Assembly: GCA_902794825.1 (NCBI GenBank)
Contig: CADBIU010000027.1
Location: forward strand, 16,479-80,478
Source of the DNA: an uncultured Lachnospiraceae bacterium
GTDB lineage: Bacteria; Bacillota; Clostridia; Lachnospirales; Lachnospiraceae
Direction of reading: 5' to 3'
DNA: 64,000 nucleotides
In this document: piece by piece, positions 17,989-27,320 of the stretch
How the letters are laid out: every line of letters begins with the position of its first letter
Position numbering within the stretch: position 1 is the first letter of the stretch
Position numbers and translations under genes: made by a program
Notes under the pieces: model-generated
Told to the model about the DNA's origin: nothing
The model's database searches: none
The model's input: the letters and a program-made list of their open reading frames with translations, nothing else

Positions 17989-18071
17989 TGCAGGAGATGG
18001 GACTTGAACCCACACTATGTTGCCATAACAGGCACCTGAAGCCTGCGCGTCTGCCATTCCGCCACTCCTGC
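17989..18071 (-). tRNA. tRNA-Leu (anticodon CAG)
   Basis: An 83-nt class II tRNA. Acceptor GCAGGAG/CTCCTGC, anticodon stem CAGGC/GCCTG with loop TTCAGGT (anticodon CAG), long variable arm and T-loop TTCAAGT. It is the promoter-proximal gene of the pair; CCA is not encoded. Confidence 0.92.
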
Positions 18072-18082
18072 GAACAGATGCT

Positions 18083-18111
18083 ATTTTACATAAAACCTGC
18101 GAGCTTGTCAA
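18083..18111 (-). promoter_or_regulatory. promoter of the tRNA-Leu pair
   Basis: On the minus strand TTGACA, 17-nt spacer, TAAAAT, placed 12 nt before the tRNA-Leu(CAG) 5' end. This is a near-consensus, stable-RNA-type promoter. Confidence 0.85.
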
Positions 18112-18187
18112 ATATAAAACGTCAATAATTTTATGATATAGTAGAATGGATCAGTTAATTGCACGCTCATGGAAGGAGAAATACAGT

Positions 18188-18970
18188 ATGTATGCACTTG
18201 TGACAGGCGCCAGTGCCGGAATCGGACTTGAGATCGCCAGATATCTCGCGGTAAAGGGGTATGACCTGATTCTTACAGCGAGGCGCGAAGACCGCCTGCA
18301 GAAGGTGCGCAGGCAGATCCTGGACAAATATCCGGACAGGAAGGTGCTGGTGATCCCGGCGGACCTCTCGAGGCGCGAAGAGTGCCTGCGGCTCTTTGAG
18401 GAGTCATGCGCCGGAGCCGGCAGTGAAAATATTGATTTTGTCGTCAATAACGCAGGCATGGGCGTCTACGGACGTTTCCTCGAGACGGATCTTGAGAAGG
18501 AGCTGACACTGATCGACCTGAACGTGACGTCAGTGCATATTTTGTCCAAACTATTTCTGAGACTGATGGTGAAGAACGGACACGGAATTCTGCTAAATGT
18601 CGGTTCCTGTGCGGGATTTACATCCGGGCCTACTTTCTCGAGTTACTACGCGTCGAAGAATTATGTGGTGAGGCTGACAGAGGCGATCCACGAGGAACTG
18701 CGGCAGGCGAAGAGTCCGGTGAAGGTGTGCTGCCTGTGCCCCGGTCCGGTGGATACCGCCTTCAACGATAATTCGGGAGTGACAGTATCGGGTAAGCAGA
18801 TCACGGCGAAGCAGGCAGCCCGGGAAGGCGTTGACGGCGCGCTGAAGGGAAAGATGCTGGTCATCCCCGGAACGAAGATGAAGCTGGTTACCGTGGGATC
18901 ACACATTCTCGGAGAGCATCTGTCTACCAAGATCAACTATCACGTCCAGAAAAAGAAAGCGGGAGAGTGA
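18188..18970 (+). CDS. short-chain dehydrogenase/reductase (SDR)
   Basis: A 260-residue classical SDR: TGASAGIG cofactor motif at residues 6-13, NNAGMG in the middle and the catalytic Tyr153-xxx-Lys157 (YYASK). It oxidises or reduces an alcohol/ketone with NAD(P)H; the substrate is not evident, and the sequence resembles the DltE/YqjQ-like SDR branch. The upstream in-frame ATG (18146) lacks a ribosome site; the ATG at 18188 has GGAAGGAG 9 nt ahead and begins directly before the cofactor motif, so it was chosen. Confidence 0.88.
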   Translation: MYALVTGASAGIGLEIARYLAVKGYDLILTARREDRLQKVRRQILDKYPDRKVLVIPADLSRREECLRLFEESCAGAGSENIDFVVNNAGMGVYGRFLETDLEKELTLIDLNVTSVHILSKLFLRLMVKNGHGILLNVGSCAGFTSGPTFSSYYASKNYVVRLTEAIHEELRQAKSPVKVCCLCPGPVDTAFNDNSGVTVSGKQITAKQAAREGVDGALKGKMLVIPGTKMKLVTVGSHILGEHLSTKINYHVQKKKAGE

Positions 18971-19074
18971 CCGGACAGATGCTTATGTGATTTTTATGTA
19001 ATAAACGATATAATAGAAAGACAGGGAATACAGAAAGCAGAATCAGGTGCTCAGATAGTTATTGGAGGTACAGC

Positions 19075-20055
19075 ATGACTAATATCCGCAACAAGCAGCG
19101 ACCTTTTCGGATGCTCAAGTATTTGTATGAGAATACGGATGAGAACCATCCGGTTTCCACACCTGACCTTGTAAAGATCTTTCAGGCGGAAGACGCGCAT
19201 GCTTCCAGAAAAACGGTAAAGGACGATATAGACGTCCTGATCGGAGAAGGATTCGATATCGTTACGGTCAGAAGCACGCAGAATTCGTTTTTCCTGGCTA
19301 ATCGCAAGTTTGAGATCCCGGAGATCAAGCTTCTGATCGACGCGGTCTCTTCTTCGAGGTTTATCAACAAGGAGAAAAGCGCAGTCCTGATCGAAAAGCT
19401 GACCGGTATGGTGAGCAAGGCGCAGGCGGAGAAGATCCGGCGGCATCTTTATACGGCGGACCGGGTCAAGGCGGACAATCGCCAGATTTACTATACGGTA
19501 GATGCAATCACAGACGCCATCAATGAGGGAAAGAAGATCAGCTTTCAATATTTTGAATACAATGGAGCCAAGGAGAGGCTCCTGCGCCGCGATGGGGCAA
19601 AATATCATGTGAGCCCCTACGCGCTTGTTTGGGACGACAACCATTATTATATGCTGGGATTTTCGGATGACAGACAGAGAATGGTGAATTATCGTGTTGA
19701 CCGCATGTGCAATACGGAAATGACGGAGGAAGCCGCTGTACCTATGCCTGCGGGATTTGACATGGAGGAATACGTACAGCACCAGTTCCGCATGTTTGCG
19801 GGAGAGGAGGTGGAAGTTGTCCTGGAGTGCCGAAATGACATGATGAAATACATTGTCGATCAGTTCGGAGAGGAAGTCGAGACGCGGCCGGCATCGAAGG
19901 AGACATTCTTCGCCAGGGTAAGCGTCGCGGACAGCCCGACTTTTTACGGATGGGTATTTCCTTTTGAGGGAAAGGTTAGGATCGCGGAGCCTCAGGAGAT
20001 TCGGGACAAATATATGGCTATGGTGAGGGCGGCCGCAGAGCAGGTTTACGAGTAG
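19075..20055 (+). CDS. WYL domain transcriptional regulator
   Basis: A 326-residue regulator with N-terminal winged HTH (SRKTVKDDIDVLIGEGFDIV), the WYL core seen as WDDNHYYMLGFSDD, and a C-terminal WCX-like domain ending YGWVFPFEGKVRI. It has the same length and layout as the WYL protein at 4786 and is a diverged paralogue. GGAGGT lies upstream of the ATG. It precedes a GH3 gene and may control it; ligand unknown. Confidence 0.88.
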   Translation: MTNIRNKQRPFRMLKYLYENTDENHPVSTPDLVKIFQAEDAHASRKTVKDDIDVLIGEGFDIVTVRSTQNSFFLANRKFEIPEIKLLIDAVSSSRFINKEKSAVLIEKLTGMVSKAQAEKIRRHLYTADRVKADNRQIYYTVDAITDAINEGKKISFQYFEYNGAKERLLRRDGAKYHVSPYALVWDDNHYYMLGFSDDRQRMVNYRVDRMCNTEMTEEAAVPMPAGFDMEEYVQHQFRMFAGEEVEVVLECRNDMMKYIVDQFGEEVETRPASKETFFARVSVADSPTFYGWVFPFEGKVRIAEPQEIRDKYMAMVRAAAEQVYE

Positions 20056-20061
20056 AACGAA

Positions 20062-20325
20062 ATGATTCGGGCCGGAGACAGAGGAGAACCGGAAGATGTA
20101 TCAGATCGAGATCAGAGCGCGACTGCAGTCAAGGCGATGCGCCAGGCCTGCAAGAACATTCTTTACACAGTCGGCAACAGCGGATACTACACGATCAACG
20201 AGCAGACGGAAGGCGGACTGACCCGTATGCAGAAGATCTTCTACGGTATTGATGCCCTTACAGCTGCGATCGTGATCATCCCGTTAGTGCTCGTGTTCAT
20301 GAATTGGAAGAAGAAAACGGCATAG
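20062..20325 (+). pseudogene. C-terminal remnant of a GH3-type membrane-anchored glycosidase
   Basis: From about 20125 the frame reads KAMRQACKNILYTVGNSGYY, then GGLTRMQKIFYGIDAL, followed by a hydrophobic helix and NWKKKTA. This looks like the extreme C-terminus of Lachnospiraceae GH3 beta-glucosidases that end in a membrane anchor, without the catalytic domains. The ATG at 20062 has no ribosome site. It ends 8 nt before an intact GH3 gene, so it probably marks deletion or recombination between neighbouring GH3 genes. A free-standing small membrane protein is the alternative. Confidence 0.6.
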
Positions 20326-20333
20326 GAGGATCA

Positions 20334-22760
20334 ATGAAGCACAAAGATTTAATTGATCAGCTGACTTTGGAAGAAAAGGCCGCCCTGCTCGGCGGAAAGG
20401 GGGAGTGGGACTCCAGAGACATCCCCAGACTGGGCATTCCGTCGATGATCATGTCAGACGGCCCTCACGGACTCAGGCGTCAGGCGGGAGCAGGAGATCA
20501 CCTCGGTCTCAACGCTTCCCTTACGGCGACATGTTTTCCGACGGCCGCTACTATGGCGAACAGCTGGGACAGAGATCTGGGAACGGAAGTCGGCGTCGCA
20601 CTGGGCGAAGAGGCCAAAGCGATGGGCGTCAATATTTTGCTCGGACCGGGCATGAATATAAAGAGAAGCCCGCTGTGCGGACGAAATTTCGAGTATTTCT
20701 CCGAAGACCCGTATCTGGCGGGCAGAATTGCAGCATCTTATGTAAAGGGAATCCAGAGCCAGGGGGTATTCTCCTGCATCAAGCACTTCGCGGTCAACTC
20801 TCAGGAGGAACGCCGCATGGCGATGAACGCGGTCGTAGACGAGCGAACCCTCCGGGAGATCTACCTGACCGGATTTGAAGTGGCGATCGACGAGTCGAAG
20901 CCCGGCGCCGTTATGACCTCCTACAACCAGGTCAACGGCGAGTATGCCAATGAGAGCATGCACCTTCTCAAAGAGATCCTCCGCGAAGACTGGAAGTACG
21001 ATGGGTTCGTGGTATCCGACTGGGGCGGAGCAAACGATCATGTGACGGCAGTCAAGGCCGGCTCCGATCTCGAGATGCCTGCACCCGGACTCGGCTCCGC
21101 GAGAGAACTGGTAGAGGCGGTGAAGAACGGTTCCCTCTCTATGGAAGATCTGGACGCCCGTGTGGATGAACTGCTGGATGCAGTGCTGACCACCACAGAG
21201 GCGGCCAAAGGCCGCAGCGAGGAGTTCGATATCGAAGGCCACCACGCGCTGGCAAGAAAGGCAGCGGCTCAGTGCGCGGTACTTCTCAAGAACGAAGGCG
21301 CGATCCTTCCTCTTAAAGCGGGAACAAAAGTTGCCGTAGTCGGAGATTTCGCATTCCTTCCCAGATATCAGGGCGCCGGATCCTCCATGGTCAACTCCAC
21401 GAAGGTTGAGACGATCGAAAACTTGATCAAAGAAGAGGACCTGGAAGTCACAGCGATGTGCCATGGCTATAAGAGAAGCGGCGAAGCCGACTCCACGCTC
21501 TTAAGCGAGGCGGTTAAGGCCGCGGAAAGTGCTGATGTGGTACTGTATTTCTTCGGTCTGGATGAGATGAGCGAATCGGAAGGCCTCGACCGTACGCATA
21601 TGCATATTCCGCAGGTTCAGGTAGATGTGCTCCGGGCGATGGCGAAAGTCAATCCCGATATTATCGGTGTGATCAGCGCCGGATCCTCCATCGAGATGGA
21701 GTGGGAGGACAGCCTTAAAGCGATCCTGCACGGCTATCTGACAGGCCAGGCGGGCGCTGGCGCCATGCTCGACCTGATCATGGGCCGCGTCAATCCGTCC
21801 GGCAAACTGGCGGAGACTTATCCCATGGTCTATGAGGACACGCCGCCCCAGCCGTATTATCCCGCCAAGGAGAGAAATTCCGATTACAGAGAAGCGCTGT
21901 TTGTCGGGTATCGCTATTTTGACACATTTGACAAAGAGGTCCGCTATCCCTTCGGATACGGTCTCTCCTACACGACCTTCGAGTACTCGGACCTCAAGGT
22001 CGACGACAAGGGCGTGACCTTCACGGTAAAGAACACCGGTGCCTGCGCCGGCGCGGAAATCGCACAGCTCTACGTCGGTCTTCCGGATGCCAATATACTG
22101 AGAGCCCGCAAGGAGCTCAAGGGCTTTGCAAAGGTATTCCTGGAAGCAGGCGAGTCGGGGACCGTGACAATCCCGTTTGACAACTATACATTCCGCTATT
22201 GGAATGTGAAGAAGAACGGATGGGCAGTCGAGGGCGGAACCTACGCGGTTTGTGTGGGCAGTTCTGTGGCGGACATCCGCCTGTCAGGCACAATTGACGT
22301 TGCAGGAGAGGATGCTCCCGCACCTTACGACGATGCGAAACTTTCCGCTTACAGAGAAGGAAAGATCCAGGCGATTCCGGATGAAGCGTTCGCTGAACTC
22401 CTTGGCGGCCCGATCCCGGATGGCAGCTGGGGCAGTATGCTGACCGAAAATGACGCGATCTGCCAGCTCGGTAATGCAAAGAGCGGTCTTGCGCGCTTCG
22501 TCTACAAGCAGCTTGAAAAGAAAAAACAGGAAGCAGACGCAGCCGGCAAGCCCGACCTGAACGTTCTGTTCATCTACAACATGCCTTTCAGGGCCATCGG
22601 CAAGATGACCGGCGGACAGGTTGACAAGAAGATGGTGGACGGCATGGTGGACGCCGTGAACGGACACTTCTTCAGCGGACTCGGTAAGGTGATCGGCGGT
22701 TACTTCTCCAACAAGAGCGCCAACAGAAAGTACGAGAAATTGCTGAAGGGAGACAAGTAA
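20334..22760 (+). CDS. beta-glucosidase-type glycoside hydrolase, GH3
   Basis: An 808-residue three-domain GH3 enzyme. The (alpha/beta)8 domain (about 1-300) shows MSDGPHGLR, GPGMNIKRSPLCGRNFEYFSEDP and KHFAVNSQE, with nucleophile Asp229 in VVSDWGG; the second domain carries the acid/base region with GAGSSMVNS; a fibronectin-III-like domain starts near FPFGYGLSYTTFEY. A helical tail of about 120 residues follows and is not part of the common family. There is no signal peptide, so it acts in the cytoplasm on imported beta-glucosides. The start chosen is ATG 20334 with AGGAGG 5 nt upstream. Terminator at 22801. Confidence 0.92.
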   Translation: MKHKDLIDQLTLEEKAALLGGKGEWDSRDIPRLGIPSMIMSDGPHGLRRQAGAGDHLGLNASLTATCFPTAATMANSWDRDLGTEVGVALGEEAKAMGVNILLGPGMNIKRSPLCGRNFEYFSEDPYLAGRIAASYVKGIQSQGVFSCIKHFAVNSQEERRMAMNAVVDERTLREIYLTGFEVAIDESKPGAVMTSYNQVNGEYANESMHLLKEILREDWKYDGFVVSDWGGANDHVTAVKAGSDLEMPAPGLGSARELVEAVKNGSLSMEDLDARVDELLDAVLTTTEAAKGRSEEFDIEGHHALARKAAAQCAVLLKNEGAILPLKAGTKVAVVGDFAFLPRYQGAGSSMVNSTKVETIENLIKEEDLEVTAMCHGYKRSGEADSTLLSEAVKAAESADVVLYFFGLDEMSESEGLDRTHMHIPQVQVDVLRAMAKVNPDIIGVISAGSSIEMEWEDSLKAILHGYLTGQAGAGAMLDLIMGRVNPSGKLAETYPMVYEDTPPQPYYPAKERNSDYREALFVGYRYFDTFDKEVRYPFGYGLSYTTFEYSDLKVDDKGVTFTVKNTGACAGAEIAQLYVGLPDANILRARKELKGFAKVFLEAGESGTVTIPFDNYTFRYWNVKKNGWAVEGGTYAVCVGSSVADIRLSGTIDVAGEDAPAPYDDAKLSAYREGKIQAIPDEAFAELLGGPIPDGSWGSMLTENDAICQLGNAKSGLARFVYKQLEKKKQEADAAGKPDLNVLFIYNMPFRAIGKMTGGQVDKKMVDGMVDAVNGHFFSGLGKVIGGYFSNKSANRKYEKLLKGDK

Positions 22761-22800
22761 CAATGAAGGATCGGGGAGAAGAAGAAATTATGAGTGAATT

Positions 22801-22850
22801 GGCAGGCAGCCGGGCAGAAATCCGCCCGGCTGCCTGTTTGCTTTTTTTTT
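22801..22850 (+). terminator. intrinsic terminator of the GH3 gene
   Basis: GGCAGGCAGCCGGGC pairs with GCCCGGCTGCCTG, followed by a long T run. It separates the GH3 gene from the antiporter operon. Confidence 0.88.
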
Positions 22851-22930
22851 ATTTAGGAGTATGCTATAAAGAGCGAATTTTACATATGCATTACAATTGA
22901 CATTTATCAGGCTTGAGGACGGGAGACATT

Positions 22931-23389
22931 ATGGCAATACTGCTGTTTCTTCTGTGGATCATATGGAATGGAAAGGTGAATGCGGAAATTATCCTTTTTG
23001 GCGTCGCACTGACTGCGCTTGTACTTTTATTTGCTGTAAAGGTATTGGGATACAGCCTTGAAAGCGAACGCCGATTCTGGAGAAATTCTCCGCTTTTTTT
23101 GCGTTATGTGGGGGTTCTGATCGGAGAGATCTTCAAAGCGTCTCTGGCAGTGGCGAAACTTGCCTGCAGCCCCGGAGGAAGCCCTGACCCTGTGATCGTG
23201 GAGTTTCACTCCGGACTGCCTTCTGACTTTCAGAATGCGCTGCTGGCTAATTCGATCACGCTGACGCCCGGAACGTTTACTCTGATCCAGGAGGGGGACC
23301 GTTTTGTGGTGCACTGTCTGCGCAGAGAGTATGCGGAAGGGATTGACGAATCTGTTTTTGTAGAGCTCCTGAGAAAGGTGAAACTATGA
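22931..23389 (+). CDS. mnhE: Mrp-type antiporter subunit E
   Basis: A 152-residue MnhE/MrpE protein: two N-terminal membrane helices, then a soluble domain with NAEIILFG, VGVLIGEIFKASLAVAKLA and the C-terminal NSITLTPGTFTL signature. It opens the operon of a cation/proton antiporter complex in the membrane. The start is ATG 22931 (GGGAG upstream); the frame runs upstream to a TTG at 22913. It overlaps mnhF by 4 nt. Confidence 0.9.
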   Translation: MAILLFLLWIIWNGKVNAEIILFGVALTALVLLFAVKVLGYSLESERRFWRNSPLFLRYVGVLIGEIFKASLAVAKLACSPGGSPDPVIVEFHSGLPSDFQNALLANSITLTPGTFTLIQEGDRFVVHCLRREYAEGIDESVFVELLRKVKL

Positions 23390-23739
23390 TGACGGTAGAA
23401 CAAGCTTATCATATCTTATACGGCGGAGTGCTGATCGTCCTGATCCTCCTTATAGGCGCGATGGTCATACGCTCGATCATCGGGCCGCGCAGCACGGACC
23501 GGATCATGTCCGTCAATATGCTCGGGACGATGACGATCTGCTCGATCGCGGTTTTGTCAGTTCTGCTGGATGAGGGGTATCTGGCGGACGTCGCGATGAT
23601 CTACGCGATGATCAGCTTCGTCGCGGTGCTGATGATGGCGTCCATGTTCGTGCCGTCGAAGCCTAAGGCGCCGGTACTGGACCGCGGTAAGGACATGGAT
23701 ACAGCAGCCGAAGGAGAATCCGGAGGTGAACAGAAATGA
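23386..23739 (+). CDS. mnhF: Mrp-type antiporter subunit F
   Basis: A 117-residue MnhF/MrpF protein with three hydrophobic segments, RSIIGPRSTDRIMSVNMLGT between them and the YAMISFVAVLM ending characteristic of the family; a hydrophilic tail follows. Overlaps with subunits E and G (ATGA-type, 4 nt each) show coupled translation. Confidence 0.9.
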   Translation: MMTVEQAYHILYGGVLIVLILLIGAMVIRSIIGPRSTDRIMSVNMLGTMTICSIAVLSVLLDEGYLADVAMIYAMISFVAVLMMASMFVPSKPKAPVLDRGKDMDTAAEGESGGEQK

Positions 23740-24116
23740 TTTTGGAATGGATGAGATTTGCTATAGCGGCAGTTTTGGCCATACTGGGCCTGTGCTCTTT
23801 TGGCGCGGCAGTGCTGGGGGCATACAGGTTCGGATTTGTCCTGAACCGTATGCACGCAGCCGGAATCGGTGATACGGCGGGGATCTTTCTTATGATCGCG
23901 TCGCTTGCGGTGGCGCGCGGACTGCATATGGATACGCTCAAACTTATCGTGCTCGTATTCTTTTTGTGGTTTACTTCGCCGGTTTCTACTCATTTTCTGG
24001 GGCAGGTGGAGTTCTACACCAATCCGCTGCTGGGCAGACATGTTAAGAAGGCAGATCTCCCTGAACGGACAGATCTTACGGAGCAGACGAAAGGAGACGG
24101 CGATGGTGCTGACTAA
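23736..24116 (+). CDS. mnhG: Mrp-type antiporter subunit G
   Basis: A 126-residue MnhG/MrpG protein: three membrane helices, GAAVLGAYRFGFVLNRMHAA and KLIVLVFFLWFTSPVSTHFL blocks diagnostic of the family. It follows subunit F with a 4-nt overlap and overlaps the next small subunit by 14 nt. Confidence 0.9.
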   Translation: MILEWMRFAIAAVLAILGLCSFGAAVLGAYRFGFVLNRMHAAGIGDTAGIFLMIASLAVARGLHMDTLKLIVLVFFLWFTSPVSTHFLGQVEFYTNPLLGRHVKKADLPERTDLTEQTKGDGDGAD

Positions 24117-24453
24117 GATTGCCGAAATCATACTGCTGATCCTGCTGGTGGTCTGCGCCGTGGGCGTAAACTTCGGAAAGAGTCTTCTGCAGGCAGTGAT
24201 CATATTTATGTCATACAGCTCGATCATGTGCATCCTGTGGGTGCTTTTGGAGTCGCCGGACCTGGCGATCACGGAGGCGGCAGTCGGAGCGGGCGTCAGC
24301 AGCGTTCTGTTCATGCTGACGCTGCGGAGAATCCACACAGAGGATCTGAGGCTGGAGGCGCTGCAGCAGGAGGCGGGAGAGAGCGATCCCTCGCAGAGCG
24401 CTGAGGCTTCACAGAATGAGAGCAGTTCGGAAACCGGGATAACGGGAGAATAG
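24103..24453 (+). CDS. DUF4040 / MbhD-like subunit
   Basis: A 116-residue protein with two to three hydrophobic helices, matching the DUF4040 (MbhD) component, which corresponds to part of MrpA in split systems: FGKSLLQAVIIFMSYSS and ESPDLAITEAAVGAGVSSVLF are the family core. An acidic, serine-rich tail of about 40 residues is unique. The start is ATG 24103 with AAAGGAG 7 nt before it; the longer open frame starting at 23905 is within mnhG in a different frame. Confidence 0.85.
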   Translation: MVLTKIAEIILLILLVVCAVGVNFGKSLLQAVIIFMSYSSIMCILWVLLESPDLAITEAAVGAGVSSVLFMLTLRRIHTEDLRLEALQQEAGESDPSQSAEASQNESSSETGITGE

Positions 24454-24455
24454 AC

Positions 24456-25427
24456 GTGAAGATCTTCGATTTGAATTTTGATGTGGAAGAGGACCCGATC
24501 CCTGACGGAGAGGAACACGATCTTCTCGAGAATGTCATGGATGGCGAGGAAGTCCATGACAGTCCAAGGGAAAAGGTCAAAACAGAGAAAGAGTATTATA
24601 GAAATTATGTGCGCAGCACACAGTGGGTGCAGAAACTGATCCTGACAGAAAACAGAGGATTTAACGTTTTTTATTCCTCTGTGGCGGTGGTCAGTTGTGT
24701 TCTTCTGATCGGTATGCTCCTTTTTACGATCTCATATCTGCCGCGCTACGGCGTGGAGAATCCGGAGAGCGCGCTGGTGGTGAAGAGATATGTGGAGAAC
24801 GGCCTTCAGGAGACGGGGGCGGTGAATATAATCTCGGGGATCATTCTGGACTACAGGGCGTTCGATACACTGGGAGAATCCCACGTGCTGTTCACGGCTC
24901 TGATGTGCGTGACAGTGCTCCTTCTCAGGGATTCGAAGAACATGCGCACGCAGTATGAGGACTTCTATACGATTCGTGACGAGAAGTACCACGAGCTCTA
25001 CAGGGAGTCCATCATGAAATTTGTGGCGGCGGTTCTGCTTTCCTGCCTCCTTCTCTATGGAGCTTATGTGCTGCTGAACGGGCAGATCTCGCCCGGCGGC
25101 GGTTTCTCCGGCGGCGCGGTGCTGGGGGCAGGTCTGATCATCTGCGCGGCCGCGTTTGGATTCAGAAGTACCGACAGGGTGATCACTAAGAGGACCGCGA
25201 ACCTGATCGCCTTCTTTTCGCTCGGATTTTACAGTTTCGCGAAGGGATACGTATTCTTTACAGGAGCAAACGGGCTGGAGAACCACATTCCTAAGGGAAC
25301 GCCCGGCGCGATCCTCAGCGGCGGCCTGATCCTTCCGCTGGATATTGCGGTGGGTCTTGTGGTGGCAACCACGATGTTCGGTTTTTACAGTCTGTTCCGC
25401 AGGGGCAGCATCGGAGGAAACAAGTGA
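24456..25427 (+). CDS. MbhE-MnhB fusion subunit
   Basis: A 323-residue protein. After a charged N-terminal part of about 60 residues, the middle region reads as MbhE-like (IILDYRAFDTLGESHVLFTA), and the C-terminal half as MnhB/MrpB (NGQISPGGGFSGGAVLGAG and GAILSGGLILPLDIAVGLVV). In canonical Mrp systems these regions belong to MrpA's C-terminus and MrpB; here they are one chain, while DUF4040 is separate. GTG start with GGGAGA 7 nt upstream. Confidence 0.85.
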   Translation: MKIFDLNFDVEEDPIPDGEEHDLLENVMDGEEVHDSPREKVKTEKEYYRNYVRSTQWVQKLILTENRGFNVFYSSVAVVSCVLLIGMLLFTISYLPRYGVENPESALVVKRYVENGLQETGAVNIISGIILDYRAFDTLGESHVLFTALMCVTVLLLRDSKNMRTQYEDFYTIRDEKYHELYRESIMKFVAAVLLSCLLLYGAYVLLNGQISPGGGFSGGAVLGAGLIICAAAFGFRSTDRVITKRTANLIAFFSLGFYSFAKGYVFFTGANGLENHIPKGTPGAILSGGLILPLDIAVGLVVATTMFGFYSLFRRGSIGGNK

Positions 25428-25804
25428 TGGAAAACCTGATCGCCAACAGCACGGAAGCCGTGGCTGTCATCTTATTCGGTATCGGATTTACGATGCTTCT
25501 CTTTCACAGAAACCTCTTCAGGAAACTGATCGGGCTCAACGTCATGGATACGGGCGTATTCCTGTTCCTGGCGTCCATGGGATATATCGAGGGCCGCAAA
25601 GCGCCGATCATCGTCAACGGCGTGCAGAGCACGGAGGCTTATATCAACCCGCTTCCGGCGTCCCTGGTCCTGACAGGTATTGTTGTATCCGTTTCGGTGA
25701 CCGCGATCATGCTGTCACTGACAGTCCGCCTGTATATGCGCTATCACACGCTGAACCTGGACGAGATCTACAGAATGGCCGACCATCTGGAAGATGACCG
25801 GTAA
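25427..25804 (+). CDS. mnhC: Mrp-type antiporter subunit C (NuoK-like)
   Basis: A 125-residue NuoK/MnhC homologue with three membrane helices: GIGFTMLLFHRNLFRKLIGL, then NPLPASLVLTGIVVSVSVTA, the family signature. Start ATG overlaps the previous stop by one base (TGATG); a GTG one codon earlier is possible. Confidence 0.88.
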   Translation: MENLIANSTEAVAVILFGIGFTMLLFHRNLFRKLIGLNVMDTGVFLFLASMGYIEGRKAPIIVNGVQSTEAYINPLPASLVLTGIVVSVSVTAIMLSLTVRLYMRYHTLNLDEIYRMADHLEDDR

Positions 25805-25819
25805 ACGAAGGAGCCGACA

Positions 25820-27307
25820 GTGGACTTTATCAGAAACTTTCCGATGTTCAGCGTTGTGCTGAGCCTGTTCTCAGGCGTTTTGTGCACTATGCTGAGCGGC
25901 AAAAAAGCAAGAATATACACGATCATCTACGAGTGCATTCTGTTAGTCATGGTTGCAGCGGTTCTCCGCTATACTGTGGTGACCGGGGAAGCCTTTACCT
26001 ATGTGCTGGGAGAATTTCCTGCCCCCTGGGGGAATGAGCTTCGGGCCGGCACGCTGGAAGCGTCGATCGCGGTCCTGTTCATCGCAGTGATGCTGTGCGC
26101 GGTGCTGGCGGGCCAGCACTATGTCCGCAAGGATATTGACGAGAGCAAGGTCAACATCTATTATGCGATCCTGAACCTGATGACAGCAGCCCTGATGGCG
26201 ATGACCTGGACCAACGATATTTTCTCCGGATACGTATTTCTGGAGATCCTGACGCTGACAAGCTGCGGCGTCCTGATAGTGCGCGAGATCGGCAGAACGA
26301 CACTGGCGGCGGTGCGCTACATGATCCTCAATCTGGTGGGGTCGGGCCTGTTTCTTCTGGGCGTTGTGCTCCTGTACGATATCACGGGAAATCTTCTGAT
26401 GGTGCCGATGCAGCGCGAGATCGCGATGCTGTACCAGGATCCGGGCGCCCGGGTCGTGCTGATCATGGCGACAGGCATCCTGACCATCGGACTCTCGATC
26501 AAGAGCGGACTTTTCCCCTTCCACTACTGGATGCCGGACACTTACGGCTGGGCTACGCCTACATCCGGAGCGGTGCTCTCGTCGCTGGTCTCCAAGTGCT
26601 ACATCTTCTTGTTGATCAAAATATACTGGCGCGTGATCGGGATCGATATCTTTACGGATATGCCGATCCGCAACGTTTTGTTTGTGCTTGGACTGTGCGG
26701 AATGGTGTTCGGCTCGGTCTCGGCGATCCGGGCGGAGAATATAAACCGGATGGTGGCTTTCTCGTCTGCGGCACAGATCGGCTACATCTATATGGGGATC
26801 GGACTGGGCGGAACCGCGGGCTTTACCGCAGCGGTGTTCCACATCATGGCCCACGCGGTCACCAAATCCCAGCTGTTTCTGACAACGCCGAGACTTGCCG
26901 CGGTGTCCGGAAACAGCCTGCGGTTCAAGAATCTGCAGGGCTGCGCCCTCAGAGATCCCAATGCGGGACTGTTTTTCCTGATCCCGAGCCTTTCGATGAT
27001 CGGTATCCCCATTTTCGCAGGCTTTTCGTCAAAACTCTTTTTTGCTTTGGCGGCCGCGGACAGGGGCGGGATCAAACTGATCCTGGTCATGCTGGCGCTG
27101 GCGGCAAGTTCGCTGCTGAACGCATTGTACTTTATAAGGACGCTGATCCGTATCTATACACAATCTGACTCTGTAAAAGAGAAAGTCAGACACCATCTGG
27201 ATTACAATATCCCAATGGCCGTCCTGACACTTGCCAATCTGGCGATGGGACTTTTCAGCGGCGTTTTCGCGGCGCTGATCGGGCAGGGATTTGGAATGTT
27301 CTACTGA
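25820..27307 (+). CDS. proton-conducting antiporter-like subunit 1 (MnhD/NuoN type)
   Basis: A 495-residue polytopic protein of the complex-I antiporter-like (Proton_antipo_M) family, about 14 helices. Conserved elements are SLKSG-like SIKSGLFPFHYWMPDTYG (channel lysine plus HxW motif), TSGAVLSSLVSKCYIFL and VAFSSAAQIGYIYMGIG. It would carry ions across the membrane. GTG start, AAGGAG 8 nt before. First of four consecutive paralogues. Confidence 0.88.
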   Translation: MDFIRNFPMFSVVLSLFSGVLCTMLSGKKARIYTIIYECILLVMVAAVLRYTVVTGEAFTYVLGEFPAPWGNELRAGTLEASIAVLFIAVMLCAVLAGQHYVRKDIDESKVNIYYAILNLMTAALMAMTWTNDIFSGYVFLEILTLTSCGVLIVREIGRTTLAAVRYMILNLVGSGLFLLGVVLLYDITGNLLMVPMQREIAMLYQDPGARVVLIMATGILTIGLSIKSGLFPFHYWMPDTYGWATPTSGAVLSSLVSKCYIFLLIKIYWRVIGIDIFTDMPIRNVLFVLGLCGMVFGSVSAIRAENINRMVAFSSAAQIGYIYMGIGLGGTAGFTAAVFHIMAHAVTKSQLFLTTPRLAAVSGNSLRFKNLQGCALRDPNAGLFFLIPSLSMIGIPIFAGFSSKLFFALAAADRGGIKLILVMLALAASSLLNALYFIRTLIRIYTQSDSVKEKVRHHLDYNIPMAVLTLANLAMGLFSGVFAALIGQGFGMFY

Positions 27308-27320
27308 GGGAGGTTAAGAC

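Noticed and set aside
17851-18111. 86-codon minus ORF over the tRNA-Leu genes
   Set aside because: It is a translation of the two tRNAs.
23905-24102. N-terminal extension of the DUF4040 gene
   Set aside because: This stretch is mnhG read in another frame; ATG 24103 has a proper ribosome site and starts the family homology.
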